From Micrococcales bacterium (GTDB lineage: Bacteria; Actinomycetota; Actinomycetes; Actinomycetales; Microbacteriaceae): a DNA stretch of 43,918 nt. Positions 25,968 to 34,135 of the stretch are shown piece after piece. Position 1 is the first letter of the stretch; every line of letters begins with the position of its first letter. A program made the translations under genes and the position numbers. The notes under the pieces are model-generated. The model was not told the origin of the DNA. It ran no database searches and worked only from the letters and a program-made list of their open reading frames with translations. The stretch is taken from positions 1 through 43,918 of the forward strand of contig JAHEDU010000009.1 in the NCBI GenBank assembly GCA_024641015.1, in the 5' to 3' direction.

Positions 25968-26531
25968 ATGACTCACCGAGCAAACACCGCATTTCCCATC
26001 CTGGACGTCCTCGCCGAACGCTGGAGCCCCCGCGCGTTTGACCACAACGCAACACTGACCCACGCCGACCTGGCTCCTGCATTCGAAGCCGCTCGCTGGT
26101 CGCCGTCGGCGAACAACCTGCAGCCGTGGAGCTTCATCGTCGGATACCGCGGTGACGAGACGTTCGAGAAGATCGCCGCAACCCTGTCGGGGTTCAACGC
26201 GTCGTGGGCTCCTCACGCGAGTGCGCTCATTGTGGCGGTGACTCACACGCTCACGGCGTCCGGTCGTCAGAATGCATTCGCACGATACGACCTGGGTCAG
26301 GCCGTCGCCCACTTCTCGATTCAGGCGCAGGCGAACGGCATCAGCCTTCACCAGATGGGCGGATTCGACATTGATGCTCTCACCGCGGCACTGGGCGTCA
26401 ACGAGCCACTCGAAATTGTCTCCGTCATCGCCGCAGGAATCGTCGCCGATCCGTCGACAATCTCGGGCGAGATCGCCGAGCGCGAGAACGCACCCCGTGA
26501 GCGCAAAGAAGTCAGTGAGTTCGTTCGCTAG
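25968..26531 (+). CDS. Nitroreductase-family flavoprotein
   Basis: A 187-residue FMN-dependent NAD(P)H oxidoreductase of the nitroreductase fold. RWSPRAFDHNATLTHADL, AARWSPSANNLQPWSFIV (FMN phosphate-binding Ser/Asn region) and the dimer-interface GQAVAHFSIQAQANG are recognisable, as is HQMGGFD. The true substrate is unknown. AGAAGG lies 7 bases upstream of the ATG. It sits only 24 bases after hspR with no terminator between, so it may belong to the heat-shock transcript. A strong terminator follows. Confidence 0.87.
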   Translation: MTHRANTAFPILDVLAERWSPRAFDHNATLTHADLAPAFEAARWSPSANNLQPWSFIVGYRGDETFEKIAATLSGFNASWAPHASALIVAVTHTLTASGRQNAFARYDLGQAVAHFSIQAQANGISLHQMGGFDIDALTAALGVNEPLEIVSVIAAGIVADPSTISGEIAERENAPRERKEVSEFVR

Positions 26532-26543
26532 AAGGCTTAACGC

Positions 26544-26580
26544 AGAAGGGGTCCCGCCACACCGGCAGGACCCCTTCTGT
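26544..26580. terminator. Bidirectional terminator between nitroreductase and LAETG protein genes
   Basis: A 12-base perfect stem, CAGAAGGGGTCC with GGACCCCTTCTG, closes over 13 bases that can pair further. TTCT follows on the plus strand. It lies 12 bases after the nitroreductase stop and 8 bases beyond the stop of the convergent gene, so it can serve both, although the U-tract is weak on either strand. Confidence 0.85.
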
Positions 26581-26588
26581 TCTGTGCG

Positions 26589-27617
26589 TTAGACCGCTGC
26601 GCGACGGCGACGAGCCGCGATGAACACAATTCCTGCTGCGAGGAGTCCCAAACCGAGGACGTTCATCGGGCCGAACGACTGAACACCGGTCTCGGCGAGT
26701 CCGTCGTTGAAAGTGATTCCGCCTGCAGGGCCCCACGCCTCAAGAGTGGTGCTCGGGGTGATGCCCTCGGTCGCAGCGGTCCAGTCATCGAATGTGCTGC
26801 GAGTCACGGCCATAAAGGTGTACGTCCCAGGCTCGAGAGAGATTTCCAGCAATCCGTAGCTCGAATACATCAAGTCACCAGCGTCGGAGTAGGCACCAAC
26901 CGAACGGCCTTCCGCTGCACAACCAACGACACCGCTGTCCGGGGACGCCGGGTCAAAGTTGTCGAAAATGACGATCACGGGATCGACCATTGCTTCGTTA
27001 CTGCTCGTGTCGACCACGCGGAACGTGTAATCCCCCGCCTGACTGATGGTTGCGGTGACCGTGCCGTACGGGTGGACTCCGGCGATTACGTAGCAGTCGC
27101 TGTCGTTTCCGCCACCAATGGTGTGAACCTGTCCGACATCAACCGTGCTGTAGTCCAAAGCGTCAGCACCCGACTTGGTGAGGTTAATCGTCGTGGTGTC
27201 GAGCAGGGTTCCGCCCGGGTTGTCTTCGTTTCCGTAAACATAGATGTCGAGATCAGTAAAGACGCCGTTGTTTTCAAACCGAAGCTCATCGACGAAGCTT
27301 GCGTTGCGCGGGTTCGGCGCGGTGAAGATGATGGGGTCGTTGTTGGGAACATCCGTCGTCACGCTCGACAGGACGGTGTTGTAAAAGCCGCTGTCGTAGG
27401 TTGTCCAATCGTCGAGTCCGTCGACACAGTTGACGGTCGAGATGGTCACGGTATCAGTGAGGTCAACCTGCACGGAGTAGAACTCTTCGCCGCTGGTGCA
27501 GTCGACGACGATCGTCTGTGACGTGGCGTTGGCGGCGGTGGGGAAAGCGAGAAGCGAACCGGCCGCGATGAGGGTTGCACCCGCGACGGACAGGGCTTTG
27601 CGAAGAGTGTTTGTCAT
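26589..27617 (-). CDS. Secreted surface protein with LAETG sortase signal
   Basis: A 342-residue surface protein of unknown role. A signal peptide covers about 1-32 (ANA end). The body has paired cysteines and beta-rich text; two regions (about 75-175 and 180-285) resemble immunoglobulin-like or pre-peptidase C-terminal-type folds (AGDYTFRVVDTSS, EPGTYTFMAVTRS). The C-terminus has LAETG at residues 307-311, a hydrophobic helix and ARRRRAAV, a class E-type sorting signal like that of the beta-helix protein. A minus-strand TAGGCT (27629-27624) lies exactly 6 bases before ATG 27617, so even this exported protein appears to come from a leaderless mRNA. No sortase gene is in the window. Confidence 0.85.
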   Translation of the reverse strand: MTNTLRKALSVAGATLIAAGSLLAFPTAANATSQTIVVDCTSGEEFYSVQVDLTDTVTISTVNCVDGLDDWTTYDSGFYNTVLSSVTTDVPNNDPIIFTAPNPRNASFVDELRFENNGVFTDLDIYVYGNEDNPGGTLLDTTTINLTKSGADALDYSTVDVGQVHTIGGGNDSDCYVIAGVHPYGTVTATISQAGDYTFRVVDTSSNEAMVDPVIVIFDNFDPASPDSGVVGCAAEGRSVGAYSDAGDLMYSSYGLLEISLEPGTYTFMAVTRSTFDDWTAATEGITPSTTLEAWGPAGGITFNDGLAETGVQSFGPMNVLGLGLLAAGIVFIAARRRRAAV

Positions 27618-27629
27618 GGTGCGAGCCTA
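27618..27629 (-). promoter_or_regulatory. Leaderless promoter -10 for LAETG protein
   Basis: On the minus strand TAGGCT (27629-27624), a 6-base gap, then ATG at 27617. Confidence 0.6.
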
Positions 27630-27666
27630 CCAAGAGGGTGTCGCCACGCACCTGCCGCGTCGACGA

Positions 27667-27678
27667 TAAATTGGTGGC
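27667..27678 (+). promoter_or_regulatory. Leaderless promoter -10 for AEC carrier
   Basis: TAAATT at 27667-27672, a 6-base gap, then GTG at 27679. The divergent LAETG-protein promoter lies 37 bases away. Confidence 0.6.
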
Positions 27679-28605
27679 GTGAACCAGGTCGCCCAGGGGT
27701 ATGCGGTCATCGCGGTCATCGCGATCGCAGGCTTTGTGTTGCGTCGAACGGGGTTCCTTGATGAATCCGCCGTGAAGCTCGTTCACCGACTGACGTTCTT
27801 CATCGCGACACCCGCACTCTTTTTCACCGCGTTGTCCACCGCCGACGTGCACACACTGTTGTCCACCTTTTTCCCCGTCATCGCGATCGTGTCGATTGTG
27901 GGGCTCATCCTCGCCGCGGTTTTGGCTCGGGTGTTCTTCCGTGAACAGTTCGCCACCGCGGTCGCCACGGCGACGAGCGCGTCCTATATGAACGCGAACT
28001 TCGTCGGGATCCCCCTTGCAACATACGTTTTGGGCGATGCAACACTCTCGACGCCCGTCATGCTGTTCCAGCTTTTGGTCGTCAGTCCAATCCTGCTCGC
28101 GATCTTCGACCACGCATCGAGCGGTCGTGTGACGGTGAAGTCAGTACTCACTCAGCCGCTGACCAACCCCATCATCATCGCTAGCGTCCTCGGTGCGATC
28201 GTCGGACTGGCGGGTTGGCAGACGCCGTTCATCGTTGCCGAACCGCTGCGACTCGTCGGATCCGCTTCCGTCCCGCTCGCGCTGCTTCTTTTGGGGATGA
28301 CGTTCCACGGCGATTCGGTGTTCGCCAAGGGAAACCGAGGACCGGTCGTCATGGCGACCGCGGTCAAGCTCGTCGCAATGCCGCTGTTGGGCTGGGTGTT
28401 GGCAAGCCAGGTGTTCCACCTCGACGCGAACACGACCTGGGTGGTGACCCTGTTGCTCGCGCTGCCCACCGGGTTCAACGCCCAGAACTACACGATGCGA
28501 TACGGGCTTTCCGACCGAACCGCGCGAGACACCATCGCGCTGACGACGATCCTCGCTCTGCCGGTCATGCTCGTCATCGCACTGTTCCTCGCCCCGATGG
28601 GTTAG
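27679..28605 (+). CDS. AEC-family (auxin efflux carrier-like) permease
   Basis: A 308-residue membrane carrier with about 10 predicted helices of the AEC/BASS-type fold. ASYMNANFVGIPLATYVLGD and the second-half LPTGFNAQNYTMRYG block correspond to the two internal repeats with broken helices. Bacterial members export or import organic acids such as malate; the substrate here is unknown. GTG 27679 is fixed by the TAAATT element. It converges on the exonuclease gene, with only 3 bases between their stops. Confidence 0.86.
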   Translation: MNQVAQGYAVIAVIAIAGFVLRRTGFLDESAVKLVHRLTFFIATPALFFTALSTADVHTLLSTFFPVIAIVSIVGLILAAVLARVFFREQFATAVATATSASYMNANFVGIPLATYVLGDATLSTPVMLFQLLVVSPILLAIFDHASSGRVTVKSVLTQPLTNPIIIASVLGAIVGLAGWQTPFIVAEPLRLVGSASVPLALLLLGMTFHGDSVFAKGNRGPVVMATAVKLVAMPLLGWVLASQVFHLDANTTWVVTLLLALPTGFNAQNYTMRYGLSDRTARDTIALTTILALPVMLVIALFLAPMG

Positions 28606-28608
28606 CCG

Positions 28609-29451
28609 CTACCAAAACATGGGTCGGTCGTCATCGTCCGATTCCGCGCCGGAATCGGAGATTTCGACGACGACGGGGACGTGATCAGACGGCTGTTCAC
28701 CCTTCCGCTGGTCGCGATCGATGAACGCGTCCGTCACCGCGTCGCGGAAACCGGCGGACCCCAGGATGAAGTCGATTCGAAGCCCCTCGTCGCGCGGGAA
28801 CGCCAAGTTCTTGTAATCCCAATACGTAAAGCCCGTCGGAACCGTCGGGCGAACGACGTCGAACAGCCCCATCCGCTCGAATTCGGCGAACGATGAACGC
28901 TCAACGGGCGAGACATGGGTGGACTGCCCAACAATCATTCGAGGATCGCCACAGTCGGCATCGAACGGCGCGATGTTGAAATCACCCATTATTGCGAGTT
29001 GGTCGTGGGTTCGCATTTCCGCGGCGGTCGCCGTGCGCAACGCCTCTAGCCACCGCAGTTTGTAGTCGAAGTGCGGGTCTTCAAGCGAACGCCCGTTCGG
29101 CACATACAGACTCCAGAGTCGGGCACCACCGATCGTCGCACCAATGGCGCGCGCCTCGAGCGGGGGTTCGCCCACTCCGTCGTGATCTTTCGCGAAGCCG
29201 GGCATGCCCTCGAACCCCACTGTTATGTCAGAAAAGCCGAGTCGCGAGACAAGCGCGACACCGTTCCACTGACTCAGCCCGTGATGAGCGACCTCGTAAC
29301 CGGCCGCCGCCAAGGCGTCCTCGGGGAACTGATCATCACGGCACTTCGTTTCTTGCAACGCCAACACGTCGACGTCCGTCGCCTGCAACCACTCGACGAC
29401 CCGATCGACGCGGGTTCGAATCGAATTGATGTTCCAGGTTGCGATGCGCAC
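28609..29451 (-). CDS. xth: Exodeoxyribonuclease III / AP endonuclease
   Basis: A 280-residue exonuclease III family enzyme for base excision repair. Visible motifs: MRIATWNINSIRTRVDRV with the metal-binding Asn, LALQETKC with the catalytic Glu, YVPNGR, MGDFNIAPFDADCGDP with Asp-x-Asn, and SDHVPVVVE near the end with the catalytic Asp-His. GTG at 29451 is chosen because the protein then starts like its relatives and TAAACT (29464-29459) lies 7 bases before it; an in-frame upstream ATG at 29499 would lie within pyrE. Shares a 35-base divergent promoter region with pyrE. Confidence 0.94.
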   Translation of the reverse strand: MRIATWNINSIRTRVDRVVEWLQATDVDVLALQETKCRDDQFPEDALAAAGYEVAHHGLSQWNGVALVSRLGFSDITVGFEGMPGFAKDHDGVGEPPLEARAIGATIGGARLWSLYVPNGRSLEDPHFDYKLRWLEALRTATAAEMRTHDQLAIMGDFNIAPFDADCGDPRMIVGQSTHVSPVERSSFAEFERMGLFDVVRPTVPTGFTYWDYKNLAFPRDEGLRIDFILGSAGFRDAVTDAFIDRDQRKGEQPSDHVPVVVEISDSGAESDDDDRPMFW

Positions 29452-29486
29452 AGGTGCGAGTTTAGGCGGTCGGATAGAGTGGTGGG
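29452..29486. promoter_or_regulatory. Divergent leaderless promoter pair, xth/pyrE
   Basis: Only 35 bases separate the two GTG starts. The minus-strand TAAACT (29464-29459) is 7 bases before xth and the plus-strand TAGAGT (29475-29480) is 6 bases before pyrE. Ten bases separate the two hexamers, so each promoter's upstream contacts fall on or beyond the other gene's start. Confidence 0.55.
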
Positions 29487-30035
29487 GTGACTGACGCACG
29501 CACCGAACTGGCCGCCCTCATCCGCGAGAACGCGGTGTTTTTCGGGGACTTCACCCTGACGAGCGGCAAGAAGGCCACCTATTACATCGATTTGCGCAAG
29601 GTCAGCCTTGACCACCGAGTTGCCCCGCTCATCGGGGACGTCATGGTGGACCTGATCGCGGATATCCCCGACATCGCCGCGGTTGGCGGACTGACGATGG
29701 GCGCCGACCCGATCGCGTCGGCGGTTTTGCACCGAGGCGTCCTCGCCGGAAAGTCGTACGACGCGTTTGTTGTTCGCAAAGAGCCCAAGGACCACGGTCG
29801 GGGAAAGCAGGTCGAAGGACCTGACCTCAAGGGCAAGCGCGTCATCGTCCTCGAAGACACGTCGACGACCGGCGGAAGCCCGATCAAGGCGGCCGAGGCG
29901 CTCGAGCGTGAGGGCGCAATTGTTGTCGCCGTTGCCGTGGTTGTCGATCGCGACACCGGCGCTCGCGAAATCATCGAAGGCGCGGGGTACGAATACCGTG
30001 CGGCTCTGGGATTGAAGGATTTGGGGCTCGAATGA
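29487..30035 (+). CDS. pyrE: Orotate phosphoribosyltransferase
   Basis: Converts orotate and PRPP to OMP in pyrimidine synthesis; 182 residues. FTLTSGKKATYYIDLRKV is the N-terminal signature, and the PRPP-binding loop reads RVIVLEDTSTTGGS at about residues 115-128. VVRKEPKDHGRGKQVEG is the mobile catalytic loop. The GTG start has a TAGAGT hexamer 6 bases upstream. The stop overlaps the ATG of the next gene (ATGA). Other pyr genes are not in the window. Confidence 0.94.
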   Translation: MTDARTELAALIRENAVFFGDFTLTSGKKATYYIDLRKVSLDHRVAPLIGDVMVDLIADIPDIAAVGGLTMGADPIASAVLHRGVLAGKSYDAFVVRKEPKDHGRGKQVEGPDLKGKRVIVLEDTSTTGGSPIKAAEALEREGAIVVAVAVVVDRDTGAREIIEGAGYEYRAALGLKDLGLE

Positions 30036-31234
30036 CCGACGACGACAAGCGCCAAGAGGATTCCGACTGGCTGAAGGACGCGTTCGATCGCGCGCTTCGT
30101 GGCGACAACGGCGTTGCACCGGATGCGACCCGACCCGCGGCCAACCCGTTCGGTGTCAACCCGTCGCCCGAACAGGACGAGCCGGTCCGTCACAACGAAC
30201 TTGACCTGGATTTCGAAACGGAATCCACGGTTCCCCCGCAGGCCTTCCTTCCCGTCGTTGATTTCGGTGACGACACTTCCGCCGATGACAACGAGTCGGA
30301 ACCCGACCCGTTCGCCGTGTTCAACTTCGGAGACTCAGAACCGAAAACCGAACCGACAGACGTTGTCGACATTCCCGAACCGACCGTGCCGCTGATTCAG
30401 CCGACGGCAAGTGCGGCACCAGAACACGTCGAGGCCAACCCGACGGAGGCACTCGACGTTGTAGACGCACCGACGGTGGTTGCCCCGGTCGCTGAGCCGC
30501 CGGCTTCGCCCGTGTCCGAGCCCACCCCGACGGGTTCGGTCGACGGGCTTGACTCGCTTTTCGGTGAAGACAAGTTTGCTGACGCGACAACCGCGCTGAT
30601 TTCCGCGCCGGTTCCGGCTGACACGATTCGTATGACCCGTGCACCGGAGGCTCAGGCAGCCGACGTTGCACCAAAGCAAGCAAAGAGCGGAGTCCCCCAG
30701 AACGTCGTCGTGTACGGAATCGCCGCGGGCCTCGCGGTGCTTCTCGGCATCGGTGGATTCGTCCTCGGTTCGATGCTCGGTGGCGGAACCGCGACGCCCG
30801 AACCCACCGCGACAAAGGAAGCGGACGCGACGGCGATCCGCGAACCGGGAACGTGGGCGTGGAACCAGCTGTTCGGCGGTGAATGCATCGACCCGTTCCC
30901 CGGCGCATGGGCCGAATCGTTCGAGGTCGTCAATTGCGAAACCCCGCACGCTGCACAGCTTGTCGCCGTGGGCGACCTCGCCGACGGCGCCGGAGCGGCG
31001 TTCCCCGGAGCCGACAAGGCCGCGGCGCTTGCCGAAACTGCGTGTTCAGCCCAAGGCGTGCTCGATCTGACAACCGCCGGTGCGTACCCGAACCTGCAGG
31101 TCAGCCTCGCGTATTCGCCCACCCAGGAACAGTGGGATGCGGGCGACACCAAGTACTACTGCTTCGTCAGCCTCGCCGACGCGTCGCCTATCACGGGTTC
31201 CGTCGCGGGAACCGGCGCCGAAATCACTCAGTAA
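30032..31234 (+). CDS. Septum-formation-family membrane protein
   Basis: A 400-residue protein with a long acidic, Pro/Glu/Asp-rich cytoplasmic N-terminus (about 1-215), one transmembrane helix (about 222-247, GIAAGLAVLLGIGGFVLGSM) and an extracellular domain (about 270-400). The latter begins LFGGECIDPFPGAW and continues FEVVNCETPHAAQLVAVGDL with further cysteines (ETACSAQG, YYCFVSL), the hallmark of the actinobacterial Septum_form domain. Members are loosely linked to cell division. ATG overlaps the pyrE stop, so it is in the same transcript. The last 11 bases overlap the convergent methyltransferase gene. Confidence 0.75.
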   Translation: MTDDDKRQEDSDWLKDAFDRALRGDNGVAPDATRPAANPFGVNPSPEQDEPVRHNELDLDFETESTVPPQAFLPVVDFGDDTSADDNESEPDPFAVFNFGDSEPKTEPTDVVDIPEPTVPLIQPTASAAPEHVEANPTEALDVVDAPTVVAPVAEPPASPVSEPTPTGSVDGLDSLFGEDKFADATTALISAPVPADTIRMTRAPEAQAADVAPKQAKSGVPQNVVVYGIAAGLAVLLGIGGFVLGSMLGGGTATPEPTATKEADATAIREPGTWAWNQLFGGECIDPFPGAWAESFEVVNCETPHAAQLVAVGDLADGAGAAFPGADKAAALAETACSAQGVLDLTTAGAYPNLQVSLAYSPTQEQWDAGDTKYYCFVSLADASPITGSVAGTGAEITQ

Positions 31235-32060
31235 CGACGGGTTCGGCGGTTACGCCGAGTCGCTGTTCGATCACCGAAATTGCGTCGGGTGATTCGTCGA
31301 TGAGGACAATACTGCGCCCCAGCTCGATTGCCGCGGCCCCGGTCGTGCCACTTCCCGCAAACGGGTCCAAGACAAGGTCGCCCTCGGTGCTCGACGCCTG
31401 GATGATCCGGCGCAAAATCCCCAACGGCTTCTGAGTCGCGTAACCCGTCTTCTCGTTGCCGGTTGGTGACACGATCGTGTGCCACCACACGTCCGTCGGA
31501 AGCTTCCCTCGCTCGACCTTCTCGGGGGTGACGAGCCCTGGCGCCATGTACGGCTCGCGGTCAACCGCTGTGGAATCGAAATAGTACGTCTTCGGATTCT
31601 TCACGTACACAAGGATCGTGTCGTGCTTTGTCGGCCATTTGCGCGTCGACTTCGCGCCATAGTCGTACGCCCAGATGATCTCGTTGAGGAAACCCTCGCG
31701 ACCGAACAGCGCGTCCAGCGCGACCTTGGCGTAGTGCGCCTCGCGGTAATCCAGGTGGACATAGAGAGTCCCCGAATCGCGCAGCAACCGGTGCGCCTCG
31801 ATAAGCCGTGGCTCCAGGAATTCCCAGTAGTCCTCGAAGGCATCGTCGTACCCGTACAGAGTTCCCTTGACCGTGTCGTAGGACCGTCCCTGGAACCCGG
31901 TTCGAGCACCGTCCTCGCTTCGAACCATCGTCGTCTGTTGGCGCTCTTGCCGGCGACCGGTGTTGAACGGCGGGTCCATATAGACGAGTTGAAACGTTTC
32001 GTCGGGCATCGCCCGCATCGCGGTGAGGTTGTCACCGTGCAGAACGCGCGCCGAGGTCAT
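31224..32060 (-). CDS. Solitary site-specific DNA methyltransferase (beta-class)
   Basis: A 278-residue S-adenosylmethionine-dependent DNA adenine-N6 or cytosine-N4 methyltransferase. The catalytic motif DPPFNTG (residues 29-35) comes first and the AdoMet motif DPFAGSGTTG (232-241) last, the order of beta-class enzymes. The target-recognition region lies between them. No restriction nuclease gene is adjacent, so it may be an orphan with a regulatory or mismatch-marking role. The ATG at 32060 is 6 bases after a minus-strand TAACTT (32072-32067), which overlaps the promoter of the divergent RNA methyltransferase gene. Confidence 0.88.
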   Translation of the reverse strand: MTSARVLHGDNLTAMRAMPDETFQLVYMDPPFNTGRRQERQQTTMVRSEDGARTGFQGRSYDTVKGTLYGYDDAFEDYWEFLEPRLIEAHRLLRDSGTLYVHLDYREAHYAKVALDALFGREGFLNEIIWAYDYGAKSTRKWPTKHDTILVYVKNPKTYYFDSTAVDREPYMAPGLVTPEKVERGKLPTDVWWHTIVSPTGNEKTGYATQKPLGILRRIIQASSTEGDLVLDPFAGSGTTGAAAIELGRSIVLIDESPDAISVIEQRLGVTAEPVVTE

Positions 32061-32077
32061 TCCCCTAAGTTAACAGA
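32061..32077. promoter_or_regulatory. Overlapping divergent leaderless promoters, DNA and RNA methyltransferase genes
   Basis: The two start codons are 17 bases apart. TAAGTT (32066-32071) lies 6 bases before the plus-strand GTG at 32078. TAACTT (32072-32067, minus strand) lies 6 bases before ATG at 32060. The hexamers share five base pairs, so RNA polymerase cannot open both at once. Confidence 0.6.
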
Positions 32078-32722
32078 GTGACCGACGAGACGACCGATTC
32101 GCCCAGCGACGAGCTGAGCACGCACGGCGTCGGCCCGTGGATCGGCAAATGGCCGACCGATTCGAAGTACGACCGCGAGCTTCTCGAGCGCGGCGATACC
32201 CGCAACGTCACCGACGAATATCGCTACTGGACGATGGAAGCGATCGTCGCCGACCTCGACACCAAACGACACGACTTCCACGTCGCCATCGAGAACTGGC
32301 AACACGACCTCAATATCGGTTCAATCGTCCGAACCGCCAACGCTTTCGCCGCTCGCACGGTTCACATCGTCGGCCGTCGTCGCTGGAACAAGCGCGGCGC
32401 GATGGTGACTGATCGTTACCAGCACGTCCTCCACCACCCGACGATCGACGATTTCGTGGAGTGGTGTGGCGCGGAAAAACTGCCGATCATTGGCGTCGAC
32501 AACGTTCCCGGTTCTGTGCCCATCGAATCAACGAGCCTGCCGCGTGCCTGCGTGCTGCTGTTCGGTCAGGAAGGGCCTGGTCTGTCACCCGAGGCGATCG
32601 CCGCCAGTGATGTGGTCGTCGAAATCACCCAGTTCGGTTCGACCCGCTCACTCAATGCGTCCGCTGCCGCGGCCATCGTCATGCACTCGTGGATTCGGGA
32701 GCACGTCTCAGCAAAGCGGTAA
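32078..32722 (+). CDS. SpoU/TrmH-family RNA 2'-O-methyltransferase
   Basis: A 214-residue SPOUT-class RNA methyltransferase. The three SpoU motifs are visible: [17 protein letters not shown] (residues ~79-95), [14 protein letters not shown] near 161-175 and [19 protein letters not shown] near the end, which forms the AdoMet-binding knot. A 65-residue N-terminal part precedes the catalytic domain. Whether it modifies tRNA or rRNA is unknown. The GTG start is fixed by TAAGTT 6 bases upstream. Its TAA stop is the first half of the -10 element of purA. Confidence 0.88.
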   Translation: MTDETTDSPSDELSTHGVGPWIGKWPTDSKYDRELLERGDTRNVTDEYRYWTMEAIVADLDTKRHDFHVAIENWQHDLNIGSIVRTANAFAARTVHIVGRRRWNKRGAMVTDRYQHVLHHPTIDDFVEWCGAEKLPIIGVDNVPGSVPIESTSLPRACVLLFGQEGPGLSPEAIAASDVVVEITQFGSTRSLNASAAAAIVMHSWIREHVSAKR

Positions 32723-32725
32723 ACT
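32720..32725 (+). promoter_or_regulatory. -10 element for purA
   Basis: TAAACT begins with the stop codon of the RNA methyltransferase gene. It would start a leader of about 22 bases containing AAAGGA (32743-32748), 6 bases before the purA ATG. Unlike many neighbours, this is a leadered start. Confidence 0.5.
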
Positions 32726-32754
32726 GGACAAGTTCGCCTAACAAAGGACTTGCC

Positions 32755-34041
32755 ATGCCCGCAGTCGTCATCATCGGAGCCCAGTGGGGCGATGAGGGTA
32801 AGGGTAAAGCGACCGACACGATGTCGGGGCGCATCGACTACGTCGTCAAGTTCAACGGCGGAAACAACGCCGGCCACACCGTCGTCATCGGCGACGAAAA
32901 GTACGCACTTCACCTTCTTCCGTCGGGAATCCTGACCGAGGGCGTTGTCCCGGTCATCGCGAACGGTGTCGTCATCGACCCCGAGGTGCTCTTCGAGGAA
33001 CTCGACACTCTGTCGTCGCGCGGAATTGACGTGTCGAAACTTCGCGTCTCGTCCAGCGCCCACATCATCACCTCGTACCACCGCACCTTGGACAAGGTGA
33101 ACGAACGATTCCTGGGCAAGCGTCAGATCGGCACCACGGGTCGCGGGATCGGACCGACGTACGCCGACAAGATCAACCGCGTCGGAATTCGCGTCCAAGA
33201 CCTGTTCGACGAGAACATCCTTCGCCAGAAGGTCGAGGGCGCCCTCGAGGCGAAGAACCACTTGCTCGTCAAGATCTACAACCGTCGTGCGATTGCCGCC
33301 GAGGAAATCGTCACCGAGCTGCTGTCGTACGCCGACCGCTTGCGTCCGATGGTCACCGACACCGCTCTCGAGCTGTACACCGCACTGCGCGCGGGCAAGA
33401 CCGTCCTCTTCGAGGGCGGCCAGGCGACCATGCTCGACGTCGACCACGGCACGTACCCGTTCGTCACCTCGTCGAACTCGACCGCGGGTGGCGCCTCCAC
33501 CGGTTCCGGAATCGGGCCGGGCGAATTCTCGCGCGTCATCGGAATCATCAAGGCGTACACAACTCGCGTTGGTTCTGGCCCGTTCCCCACGGAACTTCAC
33601 GACGAATCCGGCGAACGACTTCGCAGTGTCGGCCACGAATACGGTACGACAACGGGCCGTCCTCGCCGTTGCGGTTGGTACGACGCTCCCATTGCCCGTT
33701 ACTCGGCGCGAATCAACGGCGTGACCGATTTCGTCCTGACCAAGTTGGACGTTCTGACCGGCCTCGACGAGATCCCCGTGTGCGTCGCGTACGACGTCGA
33801 CGGTGTTCGCATGGACGAGGTCCCCGTCAACCAGTCCGACTTCCACCACGCGACCCCCATCTACGAATCGTTCCCCGGCTGGACGGAAGACATCTCGAAA
33901 GCTCGTTCGTTCGACGATCTGCCCGTCAACGCCCAGAAGTACGTTCGCGCAATCGAATCAATGTCGGGCGCGCGCTTCTCGGCGATCGGTGTCGGTCCGG
34001 CTCGCGACGAAATCATCATCCTGCACGACCTGCTCGACTAA
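32755..34041 (+). CDS. purA: Adenylosuccinate synthetase
   Basis: GTP-dependent synthesis of adenylosuccinate from IMP and aspartate; 428 residues. [11 protein letters not shown] near residues 7-17 is the GTP-binding/catalytic loop with Asp; NAGHTVV holds the catalytic His. [16 protein letters not shown] and the [22 protein letters not shown] block are family signatures. ATG 32755 is supported by AAAGGA; an in-frame start at 32689 lies inside the previous gene. The gene is separate from the purine cluster at the right end and is read in the opposite direction. Confidence 0.97.
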   Translation: MPAVVIIGAQWGDEGKGKATDTMSGRIDYVVKFNGGNNAGHTVVIGDEKYALHLLPSGILTEGVVPVIANGVVIDPEVLFEELDTLSSRGIDVSKLRVSSSAHIITSYHRTLDKVNERFLGKRQIGTTGRGIGPTYADKINRVGIRVQDLFDENILRQKVEGALEAKNHLLVKIYNRRAIAAEEIVTELLSYADRLRPMVTDTALELYTALRAGKTVLFEGGQATMLDVDHGTYPFVTSSNSTAGGASTGSGIGPGEFSRVIGIIKAYTTRVGSGPFPTELHDESGERLRSVGHEYGTTTGRPRRCGWYDAPIARYSARINGVTDFVLTKLDVLTGLDEIPVCVAYDVDGVRMDEVPVNQSDFHHATPIYESFPGWTEDISKARSFDDLPVNAQKYVRAIESMSGARFSAIGVGPARDEIIILHDLLD

Positions 34042-34101
34042 TTCGGCTCGTCAAAGATTCGTCCAAGAAACATCCAAGTCCCCCGCGGGACCGGTCTTCG
34101 C

Positions 34102-34122
34102 TTCGTACGATGAAAGTACGAA
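34102..34122. promoter_or_regulatory. Inverted repeat over the promoter of the lipoprotein gene
   Basis: TTCGTAC (34102-34108) and GTACGAA (34116-34122) are perfect 7-base arms around a 7-base spacer. A TACGAT -10 candidate (34106-34111) lies inside, so a bound dimer would cover the promoter. The repeat could alternatively form a short hairpin at the RNA 5' end. Confidence 0.45.
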
Positions 34123-34135
34123 CGAAAGGCCCGAG

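Noticed and set aside
32566-33849. Long minus-strand open frame opposite purA
   Set aside because: Shadow of purA with no start signal or motif.
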